From assembly GCA_963920575.1 (NCBI GenBank), contig OY986967.1:11154061-11218060 (forward strand): 64,000 nucleotides of DNA, in the 5' to 3' direction. Origin of the DNA: Narthecium ossifragum. Taxonomy: Eukaryota; Streptophyta; Magnoliopsida; Dioscoreales; Nartheciaceae. How positions within the stretch are numbered: position 1 is the first letter of the stretch; each line of letters opens with the position of its first letter. The translations under genes and the position numbers were made by a program. Positions 43,279 through 56,439 of this stretch are shown one piece after another. Under the pieces are notes generated by a model. That model was not told the DNA's origin. It saw only the letters and a list, made by a program, of their open reading frames with translations, and did not search any database.

Positions 43279-46200
43279 CAAGGGTGGACCTAAGAGTAGG
43301 CTACACCGGGCTGTAGCTCGGGCAGCCCACAAGAAAGCTCTTAGGATATTTGGTTTAGCCCTAGGATATTTGGTTTAGCCCAGTTAGAAAACAACAAAGC
43401 ATGTCTAGCCCAAGGCCCAAGCCCACTTAAGGGTTACTTACTTGAGCTGTTGAGCAAGCCCACCCGAACCCTTGTCTACTCGCAGGAAATGCAGAGAGAG
43501 AGAGAAATCGATTTTTCTTCTCTCTATCTTCTCCTTTTCTCCATCTAAATCCCAAATTGTTCTCCTTTTCTCCATCTAAATTTCAAATTGTTTCTTCCCT
43601 GGAAATTTTGGAGATCAAATACTCACAATTTCATCTCTTCCATCAATTCTATGTAAGGGATAGAGGGAGATTCAAGCTCTTCTTCATCTTCATCGAAAAA
43701 TAGGTAATTTCTTCCTATTTCTCTATTAGATTTTTTAGTGATTTTAAATTATTCTTGAAAAATGGTGGCTTGATTCTTGTGTGTTTTAATGGTGAAATTG
43801 ATTCCATATGGGAAAAACCTAGTTTTTTGGGGTTGTGTTATTGTATAGATTAGGGATTTGGGAAAAGAAACGATAATGGTATGATGGATATATATATATA
43901 TATATATATAAAATTCACCTAAAGCATGCTTAGAAGTAAATAATTAATTAGTTTATGGGAATCTGGTAGTTGATGATGAAGCATGCTTAAGAGACAAGAG
44001 TTAAAAATTAATTAATTGGCTTAGGAGTTAGAGACCGGAGAGTTAGGGGCCCATCCTCACATATATAATATGTAGATTGCTAATCTATGAAGTCCTCATG
44101 AGCTTTATTATGTAGATTGGTTCAATTTAAACCAAAACCTTACTTCCTAGTTTATAAAGCTAGACATGCTTTAAATTTCTCTTCACAAACTCATGCAAAT
44201 ATTCTTAGGAATTGGTTGTAACAAATATTCCTGGCAATCTACAAAATAATCTATGAAGTTCTCATGAGTTATGTCTTAAAGAATATAGAGTGATGAAATA
44301 GAAGTTATGTCTTACAGAATGCAACACTAGCTTGTTTTATTAGTTGTTTTATACTATACGTAAGATTTACATTTTATTGTGATTGTTTTGAGTTACTAGA
44401 TAGTTGAACGTGCATATAAATTATACAGGTTTTTGGGTTCTTTATTGTGATAATGTGATGGCAAATGAAGAAAGAAAGAGAAGAAACACACTGTTGTCCT
44501 TTTTTAAACCAAGAGATGATACATCCACAAGTGATATACCTTCATCATCGGTTGTGGGCAATTCAAATGTCGGTGAGTCTCCTCCTCCTGAATCTCAAAG
44601 AGTTGAAATTGCTTGTGAGTCTCTTGAACGTGATCCTGGTTTGGGTATCCCTATATGGAAGCATCATCATAATGTCCATGATGAACTCAGACGAGCTTAT
44701 ATTAAATTGGGGCCATATCAACTCAAATTAGACGAGTACCCACGATATGAATTCGGACGACAATATCGCCGATTTCAACAGTCTTGGTTCAACCAATTTC
44801 CTTGGTTAGAGTACTCTCCTTCTAAAGATGCGGCATTTTGCTTTCCATGCTTTCTTTTTGAAAAGAATACATCTACACAACCTACATTTACTGTTGAAGG
44901 GTTTAGAAGTTGGAAAAGAGTTAAAGATGGAGAAAAATATGCACTTTTGACACATATGAGAGGCCATGCTTCTCCACACAGTAATGTTGTAAAGGCGGCT
45001 GATGACTTAATGAATGGCACACGACATAGTAACAAAGTCATTAATGCTAAAACTTCAGAAGAGATAAAGAAGAATAGACTGCGCCTAACGGCAACAGTTG
45101 AGAGTGTACGATGGCTAAGCTTACAAGCTTGTGGATTACGAGGCCACGATGAATCACCAGATTCCCGTAATAGGGGTAATCTCATTGAGATGATAAAACT
45201 TATGGGAAGATTGAATGTTAACATTGCAGATGTTGTCTTGGAGAATGCTCCAAAAAATGCAATGTATACCTCACCAAAGATTCATAGAGATATTTTACAT
45301 ATTCTCGCTACCAAAGTGCGTAATAAAATTCGTACTGAGGTGGGAGATGCTAAGTTTTGCATTCTAGTTGATGAAGCAAAAGATGCATCCAATAAAGAGC
45401 AAATGGCTATTGTGCTTAGATTTGTTGATACTCATGGAACCATATATGAGCGTTTCTTTGAAATTGTGCATGTTATTGATACATCATCATCAACACTTAA
45501 GAAAGAAATATCTGATGTTCTCACTCGCCATAATTTGCACATACACAATATGCGAGGTCGGGGGTATGATGGCGCAAGCAATATGCGTGGTGCATGGAAT
45601 GGTTTGCATGCTTTGTTTCTTAGAGATTGTCCATATGCCTATTATGTGCATTGCTTTCCCCACCGGTTGCAATTAGCGTTAGTTGGAGCCGCTGAGAAGG
45701 AGCGCTCAATTTGGGTTTTCTTTTCAAAGCTCACTACTATTGTGAATCTTGTTATTGCTTTTTCAAAGCGTCATACAGAGTTACAGAAAGCTCAAGGCAT
45801 TGAGATTGCTCGTTCGGTGGCTTGTGGGGAACGTGAGATTGGTAGAGGGCTTAATCAAACTAGCTTGTTGAAACGAACTGGAACCACCCGGTGGGGCTCT
45901 CACTTTGATTCTATTTGCATCTTAGTCGATACGTATGGTGCAATAATTACTATGCTTCAAAGTATTATGGATGTGGGCTCCTCTAACTCTATACGTGGAG
46001 AAACTGCGGGTTCTTTGATGGTGATGAGGTCTTTCGATTTCTTATTTATCTTTCACTTAATGAATAAGATTATGGGGATTACAGATTTGCTTTGTCGGGC
46101 CTTGCAACACAAATCAATTAACATTTTAAATGATATGGATCTAGTCTCGACTAGAAAAGCATTGCTTCAAACTTTGAGAGATGATGGTTTCAATATTCTC

Positions 46201-47575
46201 CTTACGCATGGTATATTTGTTTGTGGACAACATGACATTGATGTACCTGACATGAGTGCTCGTTATAAACAAGCTAGTCGTTCTTCTCAATAAAATGATC
46301 ACATCTCAGTCCAATATCATTATCATTATGACATATTTAATGCCGCAATTGATTTTCAATTGGAAGAACTGAACACTAGATTCAACGATAATGCAGTGGA
46401 ACTTCTCATGCTAAGCTCTGCTTTGGAATCCAATGACAACTTCAAATTATTCAACATTGATCACATTTGTAGTTTAGCCGAGAAATTTTATCCGGCTGAT
46501 TTTACTGAACAAGACATGTGTTATTTGAGATGCCAGCTTGAACATTATAAGATCGATGTGCTTTGTCATGCAAAGTTTCAGAATTTATCCACCGTTTCTG
46601 AATTATGTCGACAACTTGTGGAGACAAACAAGGCACAACACTATAATATGATTGATAGGTTAATTCGTCTTTGGTTAACTCTACTTGTTTCCACAACCAC
46701 TACAGAGCGGGCATTTTCGGCTATGAAGCTAGTTAAGACTGTTGTTCACAATAAAATGGATGAGGATTTTTTGAAAGATTCTATGGTTATCCATATCGAA
46801 AGAGAGCTTGCTCAAGATATTGACACTGATGAGATAATTGATGAATTCTATGATCAAAAGAACTGTCGGGCGCAACTTCGCTAGTGTAAGCTTATGCTTT
46901 TTAATTTATTCACAAGTTCCTATGTTTGTATACTATGCCTTGGATTGTTATCTATATTCAAATAATTTTTTCATTTGACAATTGACTTATTTGTTTTACA
47001 TCCTTTCTCAGTTACATAGCTGACTGATCAGAGTGAGGAAGCATCCTTTCTCAATTTCTTCTATATCAGTAGACATCACATCTCATGGAACAATGGCATG
47101 AACCAGCCTTTACCCATCCAGAATGAGCATTGCCAGCTTTACATGTGGAGATGGAAATTGAAGAATAATGCCATCTAGTTGCTGGAGTAAGTTTTTTGGA
47201 AGTTTAGGCTGCAATATGATCATGATCTCGTATTTCAAAATGTACATGTGCTTTGGATTTTTCATAGCCTATTTAGCTATTGTAATGCTACATTACTTGT
47301 TCCTAACCTTATGACAAGTTCCTAGTATTTATGTCATCAAATTGGTTGAGTTGTTAATTTCGCTCATCTTTAGACTATTTGTCATACCTGTATTTGCTAT
47401 TACATTTGTTCATAATTTATTGTACCAAAATGATGATATTTCTTTGTCAATGTTAGACTATTTGAAACCTTAATGGAATTTGTGTTTTGTCAAAACAATA
47501 GCTTTTATTGCTATTAAATTTTATGGAATCAAGTAAGGCAGCCCGGGCTGACTTCAAATCCTGGGTCCACCCCTG
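43279..47575 (+). mobile_element. hAT transposon, 4.3 kb
   Basis: Left end CAAGGGTGGACC, right end (inverted) CAGGGGTGGACCCAGG, the end typical of plant hAT elements with a DUF4371 transposase. Both ends share a GGGCTG...GGGCAGCCC-like subterminal block. Flanks GACACCGG (43,271-43,278) and GACGCCGG (47,576-47,583) are an 8-bp target duplication with one mismatch. Inside: a spliced-looking leader, transposase, and about 690 bp of 3' sequence. Small tandem repeats: TTTGGTTTAGCCCTAGGATA-type near 43,341-43,383, a 31-bp duplication near 43,525-43,590, and (TA)n near 43,888-43,910. Confidence 0.9.
44458..46884 (+). pseudogene. hAT transposase (TTF-type finger, DUF4371, dimerisation domain), one stop
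   Basis: 808 codons from ATG 44,458 with a single in-frame TAA at 46,291-46,293 (codon 612). A cut-and-paste transposase of the group often annotated as zinc finger MYM-type 1-like. Order: TTF-type zinc finger (FPWLEYSPSKDAAFCFPCF, about residues 110-132), DUF4371/RNase H-like core (FCILVDEAKDASNKEQ, GRGYDGASNMRG, HCFPHRLQLAL, about 300-420), TRWGSHFDS near 480, and the hAT C-terminal dimerisation region after the stop (TLLVSTTTTERAFSAMK, about 735-800). A TTATACAG acceptor-like site precedes the frame at about 44,428, so a 5' leader intron is likely. The stop removes the dimerisation domain, so the protein is probably dead unless the codon is read through. Confidence 0.88.
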
Positions 47576-47583
47576 GACGCCGG

Positions 47584-49136
47584 GCCTTCTTCCTGGGACT
47601 GCAGCATCGAAGGAAGAGCCTGATTGCTCTCTGTCATCATCCCGTCCATTTTCCTTGAGTTTTTCGTGTTGTTTAGCTCGCATATAGCTTCCTCTGCCAT
47701 GAATACCGGCAAGGTTTAGCTGAACTTCTTCTCCATTTTCAGCTGGTGATCCTTCGGAGAAGATGAAGTTTTAGGTAGAGGAACTTGTGGCGCTTCTTTC
47801 CACACCTTTTGACGACGTTTCGTAGAGCTCTAATTGAGAACTCCGGCGAGGGCTAAAGGAGGAAGATGATCTTGTGTGCTGCGCACGTGCACCGGAAACT
47901 TCTAATGGGCATATCTTGAGCTACCGACCTCTGTTTTTGATGATTTTTACACTATTGGGTCTGTCTCTTCATCTGAGACTCTACCTTATCAGAATTTTAA
48001 CTCTTTTGTGCTTTAGGCGATCGTTTGAGCAACCAATAAGAGCAGGAGCGTGACGTGGACCCCCAGACTTAGGGAACACACGATCGACTGCCTTCTTGAG
48101 GTAGGAGCTACCTCCTATTAGAATTCGATGGTTGTTTGTTATATAAATGTATTGATGTCATGATACACACACACACACACATATACTAGTGAATGCCCAT
48201 GACTATGACACGGACACTCATGTAATGCAGTACAAAATATTTAAAGTTTCTTTAAATTTTTATCTAGATAACCTCCCCTAGGTGTGGCCCATGCCACTGG
48301 TATGATTTAAAAAAAAAAGAAAAGAAAAAACCGTAATCACGTTTAGTTAAAGTTTTGATTAGTTAAGCCGTAATCTTATTTGATTGCCATCGTTTGATTA
48401 AAAATTCTCCATTATTTGATTAAAAATCCTAAAAACCTTAATTTTCTTTTATTATCTTCAAAATCGTATTCACCATTGATTTTAAACCATTCGATTGAAA
48501 CTTGTCTTGTTGCCGACCGTTAGATTGAAGAGGTCTAGTTATATTTAGGTACTAAACTCTATACTAAGCTCCAAATTCCAAAAGAAGAAAAAAATAAAAC
48601 ACAGCTCCAACCCAGCCAACCACTCTGTCCAAGTTGCTCAAACTCGAGTCTAACTCGATAACATCTCACTCGAAATCAACTTGAGATCGATAACGGATTG
48701 CTCAATGCCAACTTGATTCATTTAGAACCGATAATGACCAAGGGTTGGCTCGATTAATATCGGCTCGATCAAGCTCAATATATATAAATAAGAAAAAGGT
48801 ACATATTTTATATATTCATCTATTTATATTTTTCCCTAAATTTTCTTCATAACTAAGTTCTTAGTCATTGAAATAGAGATTTACGACCAATATCTCTTAC
48901 TAATTCTAGTATAAAAAACTAAGCTAAGATATTAATCATTGATCTTGAGATCATGACCGACCAAGATCTATTATCACTCCTACAGTAATTAACTAAAGTT
49001 GTAATCTCAGCCATTGATCTTTATATCAATGAGCATGATCTCTCCCCAATCCTCCTATAAATAGCAAAATAGCAAGAGGTTTTAGGTCTTCACCCACAAC
49101 CGCCTCTCCCTCAACTCCTGATCTCTCTCTCTTTCT
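47584..49136. other. Unassigned region between hAT and LARD
   Basis: No trusted gene. A (CA)n microsatellite lies at about 48,165-48,182. The stretch 48,640-48,790 repeats AACTCGA/ACTTGA-type words. The end, 49,100-49,136, is CT-rich. CCCTC at 49,137-49,141 is the left target duplication of the next element. Confidence 0.5.
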
Positions 49137-49141
49137 CCCTC

Positions 49142-50551
49142 TCATACGAGTCGATCCGACTCGATCAACTGGACTCGCACTCAGAAGAGGACCCAAACTG
49201 GTTCAGCGTCTTTCCTAGTTTGGCTTGGACTTTTCTAATTCAAACTAGAGTATTTAATTAGGATTTATTATTAGTCTTTTATATTTAATTGAGTCCTAGT
49301 TGTTATTTGGTTTCGTAGCTAACCACAAGTTGTTAGGAATTAATTAAGAGTCCATTTGAGTTAGTAAGTTGAGTTTGAGTATGAAAACCTTATTAGTTGC
49401 TAATTAACAAATGAGGTTTTATAGTTGGATTAGGACTCAGTCGAGGCCTCTATAAAAGGACCTCAGTAGGTATGATGTATCCATGGATGATCAATGATAT
49501 GAGTTAGATGAATAAAATAGAGAGTAGTTTAGGATTAACTTCTGGTAGATTAATGCCTTAATCCTCTAGTTAGGATTGTCCAAGGATTAGTTCTCCATCA
49601 AGAACTATCCAGAGGCTGAGATCTCTTCCCCATGAGTTCTCTTCAACCGACCATCGATCCACCTTCTTCCCCGCTAGTCATCTTCTCCGCAGCCGTCACC
49701 GTCTTCACCCTATCGGTATTTCCCTCACCTTCACCTTCATCTTCCCTCTCCACGCCACTTTCTCTCTCCACCACGTCAACGACCCCACACCTCGTCATCA
49801 TCTTCCTCCTCTCTTCTCTTCCGTGCACGAACCCTAGCATCACCGCCGTTCTCTCCTCTCCGGCCGCCCCATTGCCATCCAAAGCCACCGCCAACTCCCT
49901 CCTAGCTCCATGACTCCATCCAACTCCCCTTCACTGCCTCCGTTCATCTTCCCCGGCGGTATTCCCATCCTCCCCAAGCTTCACCGTCACTAACCCCTTC
50001 CAGATCCGCCACCTCTAGCCACCCATTGGAAGATCGGATCCGAAAGATCCGCTCCTCGTCTCCCTACGACCCTTCCACTCTACTTCCCGACGTCCCGAAA
50101 GCCCTCGCCGTCGTCCCCGACCATCTTCTCCTCTAAACCCACCGCCGGCCACATCTTAGATCCCGTCGATCTAGCCCTCCTCCGACCTATCCACTCCGTT
50201 AGACTGCATCCCCATCCTCCGACGACCCTTCCGGCCTAGGTCCCTACCGCCGACAATCCCCATCGCCGGTGATCCACTCCGGTGACTCGTCAGCCGTCGG
50301 ATCCCCCATTGAACCATCTCAAACTAGCCAAACCACTTAACCCAATCCAAGCTGGTTCAGCCAAGCCACTTAAACCAATCCAACCCAGTCAAGTTCTATC
50401 CCAATCAGGCTTACCCAGATCTGAGCCAGCTTAAGCCAGACTTGATCTAGCTAGTCAGATTCAGCCAATCAAGTCCGATCAGACTCAATTCTGATCAATT
50501 GGAGTAGTAGAGACCCGATACGAGAGGAATGCGAGTAGACCGCTCGTATCA
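49142..50551 (+). mobile_element. 5' LTR of LARD-like element
   Basis: Starts TCATACGAG (TG mutated to TC) and ends CTCGTATCA, so LTR ends are 9-bp inverted copies (TGATACGAG in the solo copy). Just inside the start CGAGTCGATCCGACTCG can form a 7-bp stem. TATAAAAGG at about 49,462-49,470 is the core promoter. The second half is GC-rich and C-rich. Confidence 0.88.
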
Positions 50552-50554
50552 ACT

Positions 50555-50566
50555 TGGTATCAGAGC
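50555..50566 (+). other. Primer binding site, initiator tRNA-Met
   Basis: TGGTATCAGAGC, three bases after the LTR end, the standard complement of plant initiator tRNA-Met. Confidence 0.92.
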
Positions 50567-50615
50567 TCCGTTCCTCTGGCTGTGTAGTCCAGAACCTTCC
50601 AGAAACTTCGCCACC

Positions 50616-51156
50616 ATGTACGGAGTACCCCAAGAGAGTTTGGAACAACAAATCAAGATTCTACAAGCCCAGTTGAATCTCTATTCAATTTGGATGGAAT
50701 GCGATAGCAGAAAGTTGGAGCATATCTCCAATAGGTGGTCAACGATAACTCAGACAAGTCCTACAGAGACTCAGACTCCGAGGCAGCCCCTACTCATGCT
50801 GCGATCCAGATTGCGGAACCTCACCCCGAGCCAACTCGGATTAGGATTCTGTACACGACTCAGATTACAACTCCGATTGCAACCCTGAGTCCGACTGAGA
50901 CGCCATCAATCAGTAAAGGAGAAGAAACCATAGAAGAACAAACAGATCTTGGAGAAGAGATCGAGGAGCTAGTCGAGGAGCAACAACCATCCGATTCTCA
51001 GATCGAACCGGAGCACCTGCTATTGCAACCTCCTCCTCCAGACCCGGGTGAAACCCTTCCCTACATTTCTCTACTTTTTCCAAAATTTTCCCTATTTTTT
51101 CAGAATTTTCCCTTGTTTTCTCTCTCTTCCCAGTTCAGCTTACCCTCGGCTTAGCC
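50616..51156 (+). pseudogene. Short gag-like ORF in LARD-like element
   Basis: ATG 50,616 in a strong GCCACCATG context, 50 bp after the primer site. The first 45 residues (MYGVPQESLEQQIKILQAQL, then an amphipathic helix) look like a gag N-terminus, but I do not recognise the family. That frame stops at 50,888. From about 50,735 a second frame stays open to 51,154 with a Glu/Pro-rich sequence (EETIEEQTDLGEEIEELVEE), so a one-base shift near 50,735 is likely. A solo LTR cuts the region at 51,276. Confidence 0.45.
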
Positions 51157-51275
51157 ACGCGGCTCGTCTTCTTCCTCGTGACCGGCTCATCTCCGGCTTG
51201 GAATGGCTGCAGATCGAGCCGTCCCCATCCCTCCACCGACGACCATCACCCAGCCGACCTTTCACGGCAAACCCG

Positions 51276-52601
51276 TGATACGAGTCGATCCGACTCGACC
51301 AATTGGACCCGAACCCAGAAGAGGAACCAAGCTGGTTCAGCCTATTTCCTAGTTTGACTTGGACTTCCCTAGTTCAAACTAGAGTATTTAATTAGTATTT
51401 ATCATTAGTCTTTTATATTTATTTGAGTCCTAGTTGATATTTGATTGTTAGGAATTAATTAAGAGTTCATTTGAGTTAGGAAGTTGAGTTGAGTCAGAAA
51501 GCCTTATTACTTGCTAATTAAGCAAGGGAGTTTTCTAGTTGGATTAGGACTCTGTCAAGCTCTCTATAAAATGACCTTAGTAGTTTGTATTAGGTTATGC
51601 ATGAGATGAATGATGATGAATAGTTGATAGAATATCTTAGGAGTAGAATATCATAGGAGTAGAAGTAATGTAGATTCCACCAGATATCCACCATAGATCC
51701 ACCTTCTTCCCCGTCGGTCATCTTCTTCGCAGCCGGCATCGCCTCCACCATAATTTCTCTCTCCCCGTCACTTTCTCTCTCCTCCACGTCAGTGCCACAT
51801 CACCACTCTCTCTCCTCGTCACCTGCCACATCAGCATCTCCTTCCTCCCCTCTCTTCTCTCCCGTGCCCGAGCCTCATGCCGACCACCGCCGTCCAGTCT
51901 CTCCGGCCATCCTCGTCCTCATCCAAAACCTCCATCAACTCCCCCTTGGCACCACGACTCCGTCCAACCGCTCCTCCGCCTCCGTCGTCTCCCCCGACAA
52001 CGCTCAACTTCATAGCTCCTCTGCCCCTTCCGCGTCCAACCCCAATCTCACCTCCAGACCCCTCTAAAACCCTCGCCAACCGTCCTTAACACCCTTACGA
52101 CCATCGACGATCCTTCCCGAGGTCTCCAGAGCCTTCCCCGTCGTCCCCGACGCTGGCCAAGCCAACCCACCGCCATCGACATCGCCGATCCGGCCGATCC
52201 GCCACCCATCTCCCAGATCCGAGCTGGTGGATCTCTTCCCCCAACACCCCGCGACCCTTCCTGCCACTATCCCGACCGCCGCCGCCGCCCGTACGCCGGC
52301 GATCCACTCCGGCGACTCGTCAGCCGTCTGATCTTCCCAGCCAACTCTTGACCCACTCACCCAATCCTAGCCGGTTCAGCCAAGCCACCTAGTCCAATCC
52401 CAGCCAGATTCAATTCCTTGAGCCAACCAACCAATCCAGCCCAACCCAGTCAAGTCCTATCTAATCAAGCTCAGTCAGATCCGAACCAGCTCAAGCCAGA
52501 TCAGCCAATTGGACTCAAATCAAGTCCGATCAGGCCAATTCTGATCGATTGGAGCAATAGAGACCCGATACGAGAGGATTACGAGTAGACCGCTCGTATC
52601 A
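51276..52601 (+). mobile_element. Solo LTR of the LARD family nested in the LARD
   Basis: 1326 bp, TGATACGAG...CTCGTATCA, homologous to the 5' LTR. ACCCG flanks both sides (51,271-51,275 and 52,602-52,606), so it is a separate insertion that lost its body by LTR recombination, not the 3' LTR of the outer element. Same promoter region (TCTATAAAATG near 51,562). Confidence 0.9.
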
Positions 52602-52606
52602 ACCCG

Positions 52607-53964
52607 CCCCAGAAGCTTAGGCAACCTTCCCCGTCGCCTTACTACCCGGTCTAGGCCTCGCCCATCCCCTCCTCCGGCTCCGACAACTACACCTGACAAG
52701 GACGCGGACCTCCACCACCCGATTTCGCCGTTTCCCACCCCCTCAGACCTCGGCAAAACCTCCAGAAGGACCGGCGTCCTTCCCCGAAGCCACCTTGGCC
52801 AATCGCGACCACGATGGAAGCTCGGATCGCCGGAACCCAACTCCTGTCAAAACCCATTGCTCCGGCACCCTCCGTTCCACTATATTCCGAGGTTGATCCT
52901 TCGATCAAACCTCACGAGAAAGGTCCCAAGACCTTCCCGTGCCTTTTCCCGACGAGCTGAAGCACCGTCGCGGCCTACAGCACCGGCGATCACTGGCGAC
53001 GAACTCCTCCGCGCCTCCACCTTTAGATCCGGTGTGTACGAGGCCCAATCCATCGATTATACCGTATGGATGGAACCTCCAAGTCCCTGCGAAGCTTCCT
53101 GTGCCGTTGCCACTCTCCGACGAGCTCGTTTCACCGTTGATCCAGCTCCGACAGCTTCTCAACCATCCGATCAAGACTGCAACTTGATCCAGTCGTCCGA
53201 TCTGCCTGATCATCGATCCAGTGCTTCCGATCTTTGATCTGAACTTGATCATGGAGCCCCATGTGTTTAGGACTGTCCAGATCAACTCCAAGTGATCCCG
53301 ATGCATCCATAGCCGTTGATCAAGCATCTAAAGGTTGATATGAGCCATCGAAGGAGCTACCCTCCTTATTTAGATGCTATCTTCAATCTCATCTGATATG
53401 ACTATGATGGTACAACCGGTTTCGCTCAACTGGCCCAAGTCCAGATTAACACCGGAAGACCCAACCACATCAGACATGTTTGGACCAGAGTACGACTCAA
53501 CACCGTTGAAGATTCAACTTGGTTCGAACAACTTCAAGCTAAGAATAGTGCAGCGGAAGCGTGGCCCAGCCACCGACTTCACTTCAGACTGGACCAAAGC
53601 CAACTTGACTTAGTTACAAGCCAAGTCCCTGCACAGTTAATTAGACCAAGGAGTTCAAATCCCGTCCTATGGTCATGGGCAACACTACTCATGGGACATG
53701 ACGAAGATGATCCAAGAGGACCAGTGAGAGCAAGACTCTTGGAGCAATCTGAGCCGTCAGATCGACCCCCAGATGCTCCGTCCTCTGCACGACCCATCAG
53801 ATGCTTGGTACTGCTACCACTGGACCCGTCATGGGATCGACCTAGTTTCTCCCCACCGAGTTCAGAGCTACAGAAGCAAGTCGATTCAATCCAGCCGCAT
53901 AGAGCCCTCCTACCCAACTTGACTCCGGCGTTGAGGACAAGGCCAATTCTGAAGGGAGAGGGGA
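52607..53964 (+). other. LARD internal region, right part, with polypurine tract
   Basis: Several short + ORFs (for example 52,857-53,237) rich in Pro, Ser and Arg; none is recognised. It ends in GAAGGGAGAGGGGA (53,951-53,964), a clear polypurine tract touching the 3' LTR. Confidence 0.7.
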
Positions 53965-54253
53965 TGAGACGAGTCGATCCGACTCGACCAACTGGACTCG
54001 CACCTAGAAGAGGACCCAAACTGGTTTAGCCTCTTTCCTAGTTTGGTTTGGACTGGACTTTCCTAGTTCAAACTAGAGTATTTAATTAGCATTTATTATT
54101 AATCTCTTATATTTAATTGAGTTTTAGTTGTTATTTGGTTTCATAGATAACCACAAGTTGTTAGGAATTAATTAAGAGTCCATTTGAGTTAGTAACTTAT
54201 TACTTGTTAATTAAGCAATCGACTTTTATAATTGGATTAGGACTCAGTCGAGG
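53965..54253 (+). mobile_element. 3' LTR of LARD, left part
   Basis: Starts TGAGACGAGTCGATCCGACTC. Follows the 5' LTR to ...GGACTCAGTCGAGG, then breaks at 54,253 just before the TATA box. The middle of about 1 kb is missing; only the last about 44 bp reappear at 59,993-60,036. Confidence 0.85.
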
Positions 54254-56306
54254 TGTTGCGCCTTGACCCGCGTAGGCCCAACCGGGCCTGGCGACGCGAA
54301 CCGGAACCTAACCTACTGCGGGAATTTTGGCGAGGTTTTCCTCTAATCGTAGTGGTCACCCTAGCAATTCATAATCATCCTGTATTATACAATCATTCAC
54401 AAATCTCAAAGACTGAATTGGAATATAATACAAATCCTCAAAACAGGGAAATTATACATTTAACACTTCCGTAGGAGACTATCTATAACAAAAAGGTAAA
54501 ACTGAGATCGCCGCTCCTCAAGCACCGCCAGACGCCGCCACGTCACCAAACATCGGCCCGGTAGGGGCGACCGAAGAAGAGCTAGCGCCAGCACCTGCAA
54601 AACGCAGCCCAGGTAGGAGTGAGCACTAAGCTCAGCAGGGACACTACACTACGACACTCACAAGGGAGGGAACACAACAGTGTCGCCCCCAAGCAAAGCC
54701 TGGATGTATACAGAAGTCCCATAACCCCACCGGACGTCTCAGAACGCAGGCTCCCAGCACTGCGGACTCGCAGTAGGACCGTGAACACTACTGGCGAGAC
54801 AAGGCACCGCTGAGTGGGCACACCCGCAACGGTCCTAGAGCTAGATCCAGACTACCTGAAAGCCCCGGATCAGCGAGCAACCCATCGCCAACACCCTACA
54901 CAGATGCAACTAATGCACAAGCAATCCATGTTATGAGCATGCGCAGGAATATACAGATAAACATGCAACAGTATGTGATGTATATCAAACAAGGTCTGGG
55001 CACGGCACCCTGCCGGCCCAGGGTGGTGAACATGTAAGAAAGGTCTAGGAGCTGCTACAGTGGTACCACCACCAACTGTCAGCAGTCCAGCACAGCACCT
55101 GCATCGGGAAGCAACCCCGCAAACAACAGCTCACAGATATCACAGATAAAGCCCTCGACGCACGCCGGCATGCAAGGCTAAGGAAAGCTGTAGGGCTACC
55201 CGCCCGTTTATTCTAAACATCTCGGGAGTCATCACTCCCCCGGTTCACCATTGCCCTATTATAGGGCTAACATGCTTAAACATATGTACCAGGTATAAGA
55301 CAGTAAAGAAAACCGTCATACAAAGCGCCACGGGCAAAAGCCATGAAAAATCCTCTCTGCTACTAAAGGATCGATCTTTTCCTAAGAAAAGATCGATCTT
55401 TCAAGTAACAGGGAGCCTTCCCTCACTGTCGAGCTAAAGAAGATCGATCCTTCCTCCCAGGAAGATCGATCTTTCTCAAGACAGAGGGCACCCTTCTTGT
55501 CGCGCCAAGAACGGGTAACCATGCTACCCAAGACCCAGGATCGATCTTCTCCAAGCAGAGGATCGATCCTTCATCGAGCGCAGCATGACCAACCCAGAGG
55601 GATCGATCCTTCCTCTTGAAGGATCGATCCGGATGGGTTCTCCGGCGTACCTCCGGCGTACCCAAGACCCAGGATCAATCTTCCTCCAGAAGGATCGATC
55701 CAAACTTCCCAAAACTCTGGGATCTGATAGATCAAGATACCACGAGTCCAAAACTGGTGAAATCACAGAAAACAAACATATATTTTAACAGATCTAAGCA
55801 TAAGAACATAATCAAACCAAAAAAACTCCAAAAACCCGGAAGATTGTAGGTAGGATCCCTACCTATGCAATAGTAGCTTCAATCCAAGCTACTAGGCCTT
55901 AAATCGTCCTCAAACTGCTTCAAAAATCGCCAGATCTGAGCTCAAGATCCCCGGATTTCAAAAGGATTCAAGGAAGAAGATCTTGTCTGCTTTATAAGCA
56001 AACGAACTGACTTATGAATATCGATCCTTCATGACGAGCGCACTTGACTTTCTGGCACGAGAGAGATCGATCTTCTAGCAAGGAAGGATCGATCCTTTAG
56101 GTGCAAAAAGCTAGACTTGGGCTAGAACTTAAGCCCAAGCTCGGATCTTTCGATTCCGGGTCCCACTAACCATTCTAGCCAAACATTATCACAAGCATGG
56201 TCAGTGTGTGCACACGCGGGTGTGAAACAAGCCGACAAGGCGTAATTTACCAAATTGCCCTTGCGGTCCACGACGAACCACAAGAGTAGAGGGACGGGTC
56301 CTCACA
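54254..56306 (-). mobile_element. Chromovirus 3' LTR G (minus strand)
   Basis: Starts TGTTGCGCCTTGACCCGCG and ends GGGTCCTCACA. On the minus strand the LTR is preceded (56,307-56,350) by pol 3' sequence and the polypurine-like TTTAAGGGTATTAGGA, so it is a 3' LTR. TATAAA on the minus strand at 55,996-55,991. GATCGATC sites lie upstream (about 56,022-56,098) and in the leader (55,368-55,700). No matching target duplication was found on the two sides. Confidence 0.8.
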
Positions 56307-56430
56307 TCCTAATACCCTTAAAGGAAATCTCGTCTCGAGATTCGATAAAGGTAGGGCTCAGAAACAAAAGAAACTGCTACACTAGAAGACAAAACAATCA
56401 TGAATATAACCATAGAATAACATTCAATAC
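56307..56430 (-). other. Chromovirus 3' tail with polypurine tract
   Basis: Minus-strand sequence homologous to 25,840-25,917: a CATGATT block, a TTTCTG-rich stretch, TTATCGAATCTCGAGACGAG, then TTTAAGGGTATTAGGA next to LTR G. No integrase coding sequence is left. Confidence 0.65.
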
Positions 56431-56439
56431 TCAAGTATA

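Noticed and set aside
42858..43378. A host gene at the left flank of the hAT element
   Set aside because: Short frames without recognisable domain, no splice support, and one frame crosses the transposon end.
49632..53237. Many Pro/Ser-rich ORFs in the LARD LTRs and internal region as host genes
   Set aside because: They sit inside LTRs defined by duplications and have low-complexity, C-rich codons; no domain was recognised.
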